Positions 31,908 to 40,271 of a stretch of 64,000 nucleotides of DNA are shown here, one piece after another. Source of the DNA: Thecaphora thlaspeos (taxonomy: Eukaryota; Basidiomycota; Ustilaginomycetes; Urocystidales; Glomosporiaceae); contig UWYS01000014.1 of the NCBI GenBank assembly GCA_900291925.1, forward strand, positions 310,001 to 374,000, given 5' to 3'. The notes beneath the pieces are model-generated. The model searched no databases. It had not been told where the DNA came from and saw nothing but the letters and a program-made list of their open reading frames with translations. Both the position numbers and the translations under genes were made by a program. Positions within the stretch are counted from its first letter, which is position 1, and each line of letters starts with the position of its first letter.

Positions 31908-33662
31908 ATGAAGATCGCCTCGAAACTCGCCCTGTTAACGGCGGGCCTGGCCTACGTCGTCGGAGTCGCAGCTCGTGATGCACGCTACGAGTCATCTCAC
32001 TCCAACGGTACCGCCCCGGTCTCTGCGACGGTCGAGAGGAGGCACGAGTCCTCCCTGGTGCACCACTCATCCCACACCAATGTCACTGACTTTGGCGATA
32101 TCCGGGTGAAGCGCGGAACCTGCTCGGCTACCAAGGCCATTCGTCGGCATAGCGCGTTGGTGAAACGAGAGACTGGCGTCGGCAAGGTCAATGCCGCCTA
32201 CTTTACAAACTGGGGTGAGTGTTACAGCAACACGCTTGTCTGCAGCACAGTCCGTAACACTTGCTGACCTCAAACGCTTCTCCTTCTGGGACCCACAGGC
32301 GTCTACGCGCGCAAGTACTTCCCCAACGATATCCCCGCCGAGAGCCTCACCCATGTCAACTACGCGTTCGCTACCATCGACCCGACCACGGGTAAGGCGA
32401 TCCTGTCGGACTTCTACTCTGACCAGGACATGCACTACGCCACCGACTCCTGGACCGAGTCCTGCAACAACCTCTACGGCAACTTCAAGCAGTTCCTCGC
32501 GCTCAAGAAGTCCCATCGCCACCTCAAGCTCGTGCTCTCGATCGGGGGATGGACCTACAGCCCGCTTTTTGCCCCAATGGCCGCCGACACCACCAAGCGC
32601 GCCGCGTTTGTGTCGAGCGCGATCAACTTGGTCAGGAACTACGGCCTGGACGGCCTCGACATCGACTGGGAGTTTCCCTCGTCAGCCGAGGCCGCCAACT
32701 TTATCGCGCTGCTCAAGGAACTGAGGGCCGGGCTCGACGCCTATGCTGCCCGCGTCGGACAATCTAACCCGTACCTCCTCACTATCGCCGCGCCTTGCGG
32801 ACCCGACAACTATCGTGCGCTCCGGATGGCTGACATGGACCAGTACCTAAGCTACGTCAACCTCATGGGCTACGACTACGCCGGACAAAGGTCGACTACA
32901 GCTTCGCACCAGGCCAAACTGTACGGCAGCGCCCCGTCGAGCGCCGACTGTATCGCCGCCTACCTCGACGGCGGAATCAAGGCCAGCAAGCTGGTCCTCG
33001 GAATGCCCATCTACGGACGCGCCTTCGAGAAGACCGATGCCCTCGGCAAGTCATTCAGCGGCGTCGGCTACGGTACGTTCGGAGGCGGTATCTACGACTA
33101 CTACGCCCTTCCCTAGTCGGGCGCGACCGAGTATTACGACGCCTCCGTCGGCGCCTCGTGGTCGTACGACAGCACGGCGCGTCGTCTCGTGAGCTACGAC
33201 AACCCCGCCGTCATCAAGCAAAAGGTCGACTACCTGCTGTCTAAGGGTTTGGCCGGCTCGATGTTCTGGGAGCTCTCCGGCGACAATGCGGCGGCCGACC
33301 GCTCTCTGATCCTCGCGTTGGCCAATAGGCTCGGCAGCCTCGACTAGACGCTCAACCACCTCAGCTACCCCGAAAGTTCCTTTGACAACGTCCGTGCGGG
33401 CATCCCCGCCACACCCGCGACGACGACCACTTCGTCGTCCACGAGCACAAGTACCAGCACCACCAGCTCGGCCACCTCCACCCAGAGCTCGAGGACGAGC
33501 ATGTCCACGTCCACATCCACCACTTTCAGCGCGACCAGAACGACGACGAGCGCTCCCGTGGCCACGACGAGCGCCGCCCCACCCAGCCTGGTCGGCTCGA
33601 GCTGCACGCGCGGCTCGAGCTGCAACTCCAAGTCGTGCGTCTCTGGCAAGTGCGTCGTCTAG
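31908..33662 (+). pseudogene. Secreted GH18 chitinase with two in-frame TAG codons
   Basis: Glycoside hydrolase family 18 endochitinase acting on cell-wall chitin. Exons 31908-32214 and 32299-33662 (donor G|GTGAGT, acceptor CAG) form a frame of 557 codons. It has a signal peptide (KIASKLALLTAGLAYVVGVA), a possible KR processing site near residue 72, the SIGGWT motif, the catalytic DGLDIDWEFP motif with its Glu, and the substrate-binding YDYAG and MFWELSGD. A Ser/Thr-rich linker follows, then a small four-Cys C-terminal motif (SSCTRGSSCNSKSCVSG). Two TAG codons interrupt this frame, at 33114-33116 (after YDYYALP) and 33345-33347 (after LGSLD), yet conserved family sequence continues beyond both, down to a normal TAG at 33660. 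The first stop would remove the final part of the barrel. Either a young pseudogene, sequence error, or readthrough; both changes fit CAG to TAG. Confidence 0.85.
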
Positions 33663-34014
33663 ACACTCCATCTTCGTCGTCGTCGTCGTCGACGCCTTTC
33701 TCCTCTCGCCCCGTTGCACCGTCGTGATCCCACAGATATGAGATTCCTGTTATACCTTGGAGTAGGCACTCTGCCTTTGATCTGGAACGCCATTCCTTTC
33801 CCCGTCCCCCCCGGGGGCCATGCCCATCCCCCTCGCCGTCCCCATGTATCCTACCACCTGCCACACCGTCGTTACTCTGGAAGGCCAGCATAAAGAGGTC
33901 TTGCCTCGTAGCCGTCACCGTCGTGGGACCGTGCAGCGTGAGCGGCGCCTCGAGCCGCGATGCCGCATCGATCACGGACGGACGCCCCGCTGCGAAAAAG
34001 CCATGGCTCGCGCC

Positions 34015-34037
34015 AAAAAAAAAAAAAAAAAAAAAAA
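34015..34037 (+). repeat. Poly-A run, 23 nt
   Basis: Uninterrupted A tract followed by GAAAAGAAAAG. It has a mirror-like counterpart, a 24-nt T run, at 36096-36119; the pair brackets the broken gene at 34.7-35.9 kb. It could be a retroposition tail or simple slippage. Confidence 0.6.
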
Positions 34038-34079
34038 GAAAAGAAAAGTCGAGGGATACAGAAGAAAGAAAAAAGGAAT

Positions 34080-34121
34080 TGACCCCTACCCGATTTGAAC
34101 GGATCCTGTTCTAATCAGGTG
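34080..34121 (-). other. tRNA-like 3' half with Pol III-type B box and terminator
   Basis: On the minus strand a T-arm can be folded (stem ATCCG/CGGGT, loop TTCAAAT) that leads into AGGGGTCA, a tRNA 3' acceptor strand with discriminator A, then a six-T terminator at 34069-34074. GTTCAAATC fits the B box. An anticodon-like hairpin CCTG-ATTAGAA-CAGG precedes it, but the variable loop is missing, and no A box or matching 5' acceptor strand is visible upstream. So this looks like a truncated or decayed tRNA rather than a working gene. Confidence 0.4.
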
Positions 34122-34738
34122 CAGGTAGTTGGTTACCTCGGTTTAAGCGGCGCGTTCGGGTCGGGATCGCGCGGGGTTTTTCGATTCTTGAATTTTTGGG
34201 GGTTTTAATTTTAACCTTTTTCCCTTTCGCCCTGCGTCTGGCGGATGGACGAACGCATCCGGCAGGCCAAGCCCCGCGGCAGCTCGGAGCTCGGAGCTCG
34301 GAGCCAGATTTCGCCTGTCGGCCGCCGCTAACTCAGTCTGACCTGTGTCGTGTATGGAGGTCCAGCGTGGCCATGCGGGCTCAGTCAATCTGACTGAGGC
34401 GCTCGTCGGCTCGTCTCCGCCCACCACCACCACCATCCTCCTCGCCCTCGCCCCGATCCAACCTGCCTTTGCACGGCTCTCGTCCGCCCTCGCCCTGTCC
34501 TGTCCTGCCCAGCTTGTCTCGGCTATCCCGGCCGGCTAGCCGCGCAGGCCGCTACCAGCACGATATCGACGAGCCAGCGGCCTGTACAGGCGATGGCGCA
34601 GACGCTTCGGCCTTCCCTCCGACGTCCACCGCCATCTCGTCAATCTCGCCAGTCCATCGCCCCCGCCCCCGTCCCCACGACCCTCCACGACCTCGCCGAC
34701 ACCACGAGCCGCCCCGATCGCTAGCCCGCCGGGAGACC

Positions 34739-35880
34739 ATGCTCGTCGCCACGAGCGGCGACTTGGTGAGTCGAAGTGCTATCTTTGCCCATTATTCCTC
34801 CGCCTCCCGGCAACCCTGCTGTCTTGTCCGTCGGCTCCGCGTGGTCATTTGGGGCAGCAGCTCTTACCTTGTCCCGTCTCTCGTTCTCTCCGCCACAGAC
34901 CAGCGCAGGATTGCGCTCCACCAAGGCAGACTAGATGGAAGACGACAACGGCAATCAAAGTGAGCTGTGATGGTGTCCGCGGCGGCCGCAGATCTGGTGG
35001 CGGTGGCGGGTGCGAGATGGAAGCGGCGCTGACCTTCGCCTCCGTTTGCCTTCCTCTCCCTTTGCCTTTGCCTTTTACCCCCTTCTCCGACCACCACTAG
35101 CACCACCGCCGCCGCCGCCGCCACCGCCGCTCCCGCCACCACCGATGGCAAAGATGAGACCAACGCTGACGCCGCTGCAACACGACGCATGCACACGCTT
35201 CCATTGCCGGACGAGATGGTGCCGTTCCTCCACAAGCGGCCTCTCGTGAACGAGGCCACCGACACAAACGCCCTCTGGTGAGTCCTCCCCTAGCGACACC
35301 CGTAGCGGCAAGACGAGTCGCGCCATCTACACTGCGCTGACCCAGACGTGATACCTCGAACACTGTCCGCCCAACCAGCCCGTCAAGATTTGTGTCAGCA
35401 ACCAGACGCTGCTAAAGAACCACATCTACGACTCGGTCGAAGCATCAGCTGCAGAAGCGCAATCATGTGCTCAAGCCGCTCAATGCGACCGAGTTCTTCC
35501 ACGATTGTCCTGCTTGAGGCAAGCCTGCAGGTTTTCAGAAAGTCGCCCAACATGCTCAACCGCCTCATCCACCGCAAGGGCTGATCGGTGCTCCACCTCG
35601 ACTTCAACTTCAACTTCAATCTCAAGCCGATCAAGACGCAGACGACACCGACAGCCTCCAGTACCCCTTTCCATCACGTCACGACGCTTAACGGCGCCGG
35701 ACCGGGTGATGCGACAGACTCGAGCATGCAAGAAACCCACACACGTCATCACCTCACGCCTTAATATGAGCCCCGTTAGAAGACGTCTCGGCGTTGGCTT
35801 CTGTGTGCCCCCGCAAGAGACATGCTCGAGCAGCTAGTCCGCAAGGTGAGTACCCGCACACCTTGGCCGACGTGATTCTC
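34739..35880 (+). pseudogene. Decayed multi-exon gene remnant, family not recognised
   Basis: Pieces of coding-like sequence lie in changing frames. A first exon at 34739-34765 (MLVATSGDL) has a good donor GTGAGT. The next exon at 34899 (TSAGLRSTKAD) runs into an in-frame TAG at 34932-34934 and resumes with MEDDNGNQ. Further on come LPDEMVPFLHKRPLVNEATD-like text near 35.2 kb, EHCPPNQPVKICVSNQTLLK near 35.36-35.42 kb after an in-frame TGA, then HVLKPLNATEFFHDCPA near 35.47-35.52 kb in another frame. Last is RDMLEQLVRK near 35.82-35.85 kb with a GTGAGT donor. Changes of frame and stops within otherwise conserved-looking text point to a pseudogene. The Cys pair in HDCPAC-type text hints at a zinc-binding part. 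I cannot name the family. Confidence 0.4.
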
Positions 35881-36542
35881 ACAAAGCGATACTGGCTGTC
35901 ACCCTGTTATTCTCCTTGGCGCCTTCCTACGCACACATAATGTCTCCCTGTTCCCGCCTCAAAATGGTCTTGTATGCACAGGCAAGTAATGACTAGTAGA
36001 GCATCGATTTGGATAGTGACAATACAATGGTATTCACCTCACGCGTGTCGACGATGACAGGCCAGCGAGGATCAATCGAGTGAAGCAGGAGGTTGTTTTT
36101 TTTTTTTTTTTTTTTTTTTGCACCAGGATCGGTAGCAACTGGTGGTGGTGGCCGACGAGGGACCACCGGAGACCCATTTTCAGGCGCTATGCAGCTACTG
36201 CCAAGATACTCTGGTGGTTCGCAAGCCCAACGAGTTCGGACTTGGTGGCCGTCATGGTGCGCGTACCGCGAACATAGATCCATCGTTCACATGATCGTCA
36301 CCGACGCCCCCAAACCCTGCATGAGGTTTCCGAAGGCCCCCATGCATTTGGCATATGGCTTAGGACCCTGCATGTGTTCCTTCCCTCGGCGACACGCTCC
36401 TCGCACGAGCTGTCACGCGTAAACTGGTGCGGTGCGTGACAGTTTGTGACAGGTTCCTTGACGGGGCCGGCCTCTCCGCTCCCTCGCCGACAATCATCCC
36501 ACAGGTGACCACAGAGTTGGCTTCGCTTTTGTCGCCCAGATC
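35881..36542. other. Intergenic stretch with poly-T run
   Basis: It holds the 24-nt T run at 36096-36119 and otherwise no supported feature. Confidence 0.5.
36096..36119 (+). repeat. Poly-T run, 24 nt
   Basis: Uninterrupted T tract, of nearly the same length as and opposite in sense to the A run 2.06 kb to the left. Confidence 0.6.
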
Positions 36543-37005
36543 ATGACCAGCCATCGTTCAGCAACCCCCCTACCTGAAGCATCCACGACCTTGACGCTGC
36601 AGACTGCGGGCATCGCCAGCACAAGCGCCCGCTCTCAACCCTTGAAGCCTTTAGCCGCCCCACCAAGTCTTCCGCCGCCTGCCGGAATTGCTCCATCTCT
36701 CCGCCCACCTCCGACCACTGCAACAATGACCTTGACTACAGCTGTAGCTGCTCAGTGCTTTCCCAGTACTGCCCCCTCATACGCCCCGCTGCTGCTTGCG
36801 CTCTCTTGACCCACTCTATACGCCCTCGATGAGATCACCGGGCGACTGCGAGCCTTCAAAGACTAAGTCGACTGGACCCCCCGCCCCCTACCCATGTGCT
36901 CACTGTGGCCAAACCACACACAGATGCTACCGCACCAGTTTGGATCAGGACGTTCGAGACGCTTGCCAAGAATGCATGTGCCGATGGGATTTCAGGACTG
37001 TGATA
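36543..37005 (+). pseudogene. Broken frame with a GATA-like zinc finger
   Basis: An ATG at 36543 opens a Pro/Thr/Ala-rich frame of 88 codons. A second, overlapping frame continues with a Cys4 pattern at about 36896-36989: CAHC, 19 residues, CQEC, within YPCAHCGQTTHRCYRTS and VRDACQECMCRWDF. The Cys spacing and the central aromatic and basic residues recall GATA-type zinc fingers (CX2CX17-18CX2C), but one or two residues too many lie between the pairs. The frame change suggests decay or an unseen intron. It ends tail-to-tail with the recombinase remnant at 37014. It may have been cargo of the same element or part of a host gene; the evidence does not decide. Confidence 0.35.
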
Positions 37006-37013
37006 ACTAGTAA

Positions 37014-38815
37014 TCAGGCATTGATGTCGAGATGCGAGATGCAGGCAAGCTCTGGGACAACGTCCAGGGCCATTAGCTGGAACTCCTTGTGTCGTTCAAA
37101 GTGCAGCGTCATCCTCCTGCGCATGGTGGTCTTGTTGTGCGCAACCCCCTCCAAACCCAGATCAGAGCCACAAAAGTAGCACTCGCCGCGGACTTGACCA
37201 AATGTGAAGACCACCTCGGTAAGGTCCGGGTCAACGAGCTTACCAGTGTAGGCTGAGAACATCATACGCCTGATTGCGTTGATGTCGGGGAGGGCGGCCT
37301 CGTCAAAGTCCAGGTTCAGAGCCTGTAGAGCAGCCGCATTGAGCAGCGGCGGCTCTTCAGAGTCGTCGTGAAACTCGCAGACATCCGGTCCAAAGAAGTC
37401 CGAATAGTCAAGCTCGTCAGAGACCTGGCCAAGTTTGCTGGGAGGGGAAGGGAGGGGATCGGCTCCTCAATATATCGCCTGGCGGCAAGGTCGGCTTGGG
37501 CAGCGAGAACAGGGTGGCGCGTGTCGCCATCAGCAGGGCCAATTGGAAGAGTTCCTCCCGCCAGTGCCTTGCCAGCACAGACTCTCTCAGCGGCGTCGCC
37601 GGTCACCGTTTGGTCGCCTTGGCGCTTTCCCTTCCTGCTCTCTTGCTTATCCTTGAATTGGCGTGTGATCTTTGAAGAGGAAAAAGGTCTGCCTGGTCAA
37701 CCTAACCCACAAGGAACGACAACGAGGCCTGCTGATAAGCAACTCACCTTGCGTTTTTTTGTGTTTTTGTTGAGCCTTGCCACCCCGATGGCGGCGATGA
37801 TTTCGGCGGCCTGGCGACCATCCGGCGCGTTTGAGTTTGTCGCTGACCTACTTCTCGGCTTGCTTGATGCCCGTCCCGCCTCGAGGGTAGACCTTGATGT
37901 GCGCTGGTAGGCTCGCCCACAGGTCGCAAAAGAGCTCGTTGATTTTGTTGTCCTCGTCCGTCACTTCCTTGGTCGCCTCCTGCTCCCTCTCTTTCTTCCT
38001 TTCCTTCTCTTCCTCGTCTGCTCCTTGATGGCCTGCTCTGCCCTCCCCCAGCAGCCTCACAACCGCTGTTACTGCCTGGCCCAGGTAGCGGCGGTAGAGA
38101 AGGTTGCTTCGAGCCACAAGGGCTGTTGCGGCCTCGTCCTCTCCGAGGCGAATCTGGGCAAGAGGCAGGTTTGTGATAGTGTTTAGGTATGACTGCTCTG
38201 TCACATTGTTGGTAAAGTGGGAGTGGTTTAGCACGACTCCGGTGAAACGCGAGCCAATGGCAACGCCGAGCTCTTCAGCGGCACCCTTCCTGAACGAGTA
38301 GGCTGTTCCATCAAGGCCAATGACAGCACCGTACTTCGAAACAGTGCCTGACACCTGCTTGGAGTTCAAAGGCCCTGCAAGAGCTGGGAGCGGACCGATG
38401 TCGCGGCGACCCTCAGGAGACTTGCCAAAGAGTGGGAGGGGCTTGGCCCAGTCCTCAAGCTCGAGCTCGGCCGTTTTGCCATTGAAGATGTCGTCGATTG
38501 ACTCGGCGCCCTTGAGCCATCCCCTGTTGAGGAAGAGGGCAGCAAGGGAAAGGCCTGGATCGAACATGACGTTGGTGTGCGTTGCAGGTCGTAGGGTGAA
38601 GTTGAGGGTAACGGCACGGGAAACCGAGGGTGAGAGCGACGGACCCTTGAGGTGGGATAGGCAGATTGTAACGGTGAAGGCCAGGGGCTCATCGGGGTCC
38701 AGTCGAAGTAGGTGTACGTCACCAGCCCTAAGGAAAGCGTTGTTGATCAGGCCGCGGTCGTTGTAGGGGCCAAGGGAGCCTGGGCGGCACCCGGTCAGGA
38801 AGAGGACCTGTCAGA
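37014..38815 (-). pseudogene. Degenerate tyrosine recombinase, DUF3435/Starship-captain-like or Crypton-like
   Basis: Minus-strand coding text carries the ordered boxes of a tyrosine recombinase. LFLTGCRPGSLG (about 38.80-38.77 kb) is the first Arg box. TAYSFRKGAAEELG (about 38.3 kb) is the second box, with Tyr in the usual His place. VVLNHSHFTNNVTEQSYLN (about 38.2 kb) gives the late His and the Tyr nucleophile. A Glu/Lys-rich helix follows. The C-terminal part (37.27-37.01 kb) has a zinc-finger-like CYFCGSDLG...H...H pattern ending at a TGA (37014-37016). DUF3435 captains have the same order, core then a C-terminal Cys/His finger. Damage: TGA just before the first box (about 38.81 kb), TAG after KQAEK at about 37.85 kb, and probable frameshifts near 37.8 and 37.45 kb. 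A plus-strand frame overlaps its 5' side. It cannot be active as read. Confidence 0.55.
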
Positions 38816-39187
38816 TGATAGTTGCCTGCAGGTCGTTGGCCCTCTGCCAGCGCCCACGCCGAAGATCGACCCGGCCGCCGTCAAGCGTGAGTTTGCCAGA
38901 AAGAAGGAGGCTGCCGCTCGCCTGTCCGTGAGGATCTCTGGATGTCACTTCTTCCTGTTCTTTCCCTTTTGGGCCGTTGCTCATATGTCCTTGTCTGCAC
39001 AGCTCTACGGCAGGTCGACACGCGCCTTCCTGCAACGAGACCTCGACACAAGGCCAGACGAGGAGCGAGCTGCCGGACCTTCAACTGCTCCCTCGGTTGT
39101 CCCTCCCCCTACAATTGCGGCGGCGGCGGATCAACTGACGGCCACAGCTCCATCAGTCAAGAGCGGGCAGGCGGCCGGCAACAAATA
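38816..39187 (+). pseudogene. Possible 3' end of an unrecognised gene, truncated at its 5' side
   Basis: The plus strand reads PTPKIDPAAVKREFARKKEA, then a candidate intron (donor GTGAGG near 38927, acceptor CACAG near 39002), then LYGRSTRAFLQRDLDTRPDE and an Ala/Pro/Thr-rich tail to a TAA near 39187. The splice-compatible frame and protein-like composition suggest the end of a real gene, but nothing upstream continues it: the recombinase remnant lies there on the other strand. It could be a host gene interrupted by an insertion. It may also be antisense noise from the recombinase 5' part, which is open on the minus strand over the same bases. Confidence 0.3.
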
Positions 39188-39286
39188 ATTGCCACATGGT
39201 GGCGGGAGCTGTTGAATTGTTGCACTATGTTGGGCTCTCCCTCCGGCGTGGCCTCGACGCAGCATTCTATTGAATTTAGCTGAAGG

Positions 39287-39292
39287 AAAAAA
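39287..39292 (-). terminator. RNA polymerase III terminator of tRNA-Trp
   Basis: Six T residues on the minus strand begin three bases after the tRNA 3' end, the usual Pol III stop signal. Confidence 0.75.
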
Positions 39293-39294
39293 GC

Positions 39295-39413
39295 TGACCC
39301 CTGCCCGGATTGAACAGACGACCTTCGGAAATGAAGGTCCCATTTAGGATCATATGTATTCACATCTGCGTCTATACTGGAAGCCGACACGCTACCAACT
39401 ACGCCAAGGAGCC
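39295..39413 (-). tRNA. tRNA-Trp (anticodon CCA) with an intron
   Basis: Read on the minus strand. Acceptor stem GGCTCCT pairs with AGGGGTC (two wobble pairs), discriminator A. A box TGGCGTAGTTGG fits TRGYNNARNNGG perfectly; B box GTTCAATCC fits GTTCRANNC. The D stem is GCGT/GCGT and the T stem GTCTG/CGGGC with loop TTCAATC. The anticodon arm starts TCGGC-TTCCAG, giving CCA at 39378-39380 (as tgg on the plus strand), and resumes with CCGA at 39325-39328. About 47 bases between roughly 39330 and 39376 form an intron after position 37, the standard place. One anticodon-stem pair (31-39) looks mismatched in my fold. CCA is the Trp anticodon and the GGGGTCA end matches fungal tRNA-Trp. Confidence 0.8.
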
Positions 39414-40271
39414 AGCCACTATAAAGAATTATCAATGTGTCAATTATATACAATAAGTATCCACAAAAGCTCGTAGATAATTAGGAACCTTTCACAAGCG
39501 CAATCGCCCTGGGGCACCTCGTCGATACAATCAGATATCAAGTCAGGCCAGTCAGGCAAAAGATCTTTTGCTTCCCGGCTCAATCCATAGCTCGGTTGGA
39601 ACGTATGACACGGGCGGACCAAAGAAGAGGTGCACCTTGACGACAGCCCCGGTGTCAATCTCAACGAATCCCAGTCTGGTTCCAGCGGGACCAGCGGGAC
39701 CAGTCGCATCCAAGCTGCAGCTTTCGAGCATTGCTGGTGGTGCATCGGCAACGCTGGAGTTGCAGCCCTGAGATCACCTAGGCCAGTTGGACTGCTGGCG
39801 GAGCGGTCGAATTGATTGGATCAAGTTCAGGTTGGTTCCGGCATCCGATCAAGCCTGGTATCGCCCTAGGGCAATTGCGAAAGATCCCTATTGGCTCGTA
39901 CCTAGGATGTGACGAACCGGTTCACCGACCCGGCACAGACACGGACCTTCCACGCCCGGAAGCTAACGAAAGGCAAAGACATCCTGTGGAGGGGACCGTG
40001 GTATTGCGTTTTGAGACTACTAGATGGGGATGGGACGGGGTCTGGCTGCGGAAACAGGTCAAGTCGCGGAGAGCACGATAAAGAAGGGGGAAGCGGGCGG
40101 TGGGATATGCTGGTTGTGCTGCTGCTGCTGTTGCTGCTGTTGCTGATGAGATTGAGCCGTCGATTTTGGTGGATCGCAAACGGGATCTTGAGTCGTGAGT
40201 CGTTGGTCGTTGATCGTGCGTGGGCGCGTCTGTGCCCCTGCCGGGGCATCGTAGCGTGAATCTGTTGCCTC
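39414..40271. other. Intergenic region between tRNA-Trp and the ankyrin gene
   Basis: About 860 bases. A CTG/TTG triplet run lies at 40116-40149. No gene is seen. Confidence 0.5.

Larger units (their letters stand above)
33663..34738. other. Intergenic region with poly-A run and tRNA-like fragment
   Basis: It contains a 23-nt A run (34015-34037), the tRNA-like 3' half described separately and T-rich sequence at 34170-34220. No gene is seen. Confidence 0.5.

Noticed and set aside
33073..33116. A 44-nt intron (GTACGT...CCCTAG) that would remove the first TAG of the chitinase
   Set aside because: It would delete conserved GH18 sequence (TFGGGIYDYYALP) and shift the frame by two bases, so everything downstream would be lost. 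The stop is better read as a lesion.
35460..35530. KDZ-type transposase, suggested by HDCPAC-like text
   Set aside because: Only one Cys pair, no catalytic residues and no transposase context; left as an unknown gene remnant.
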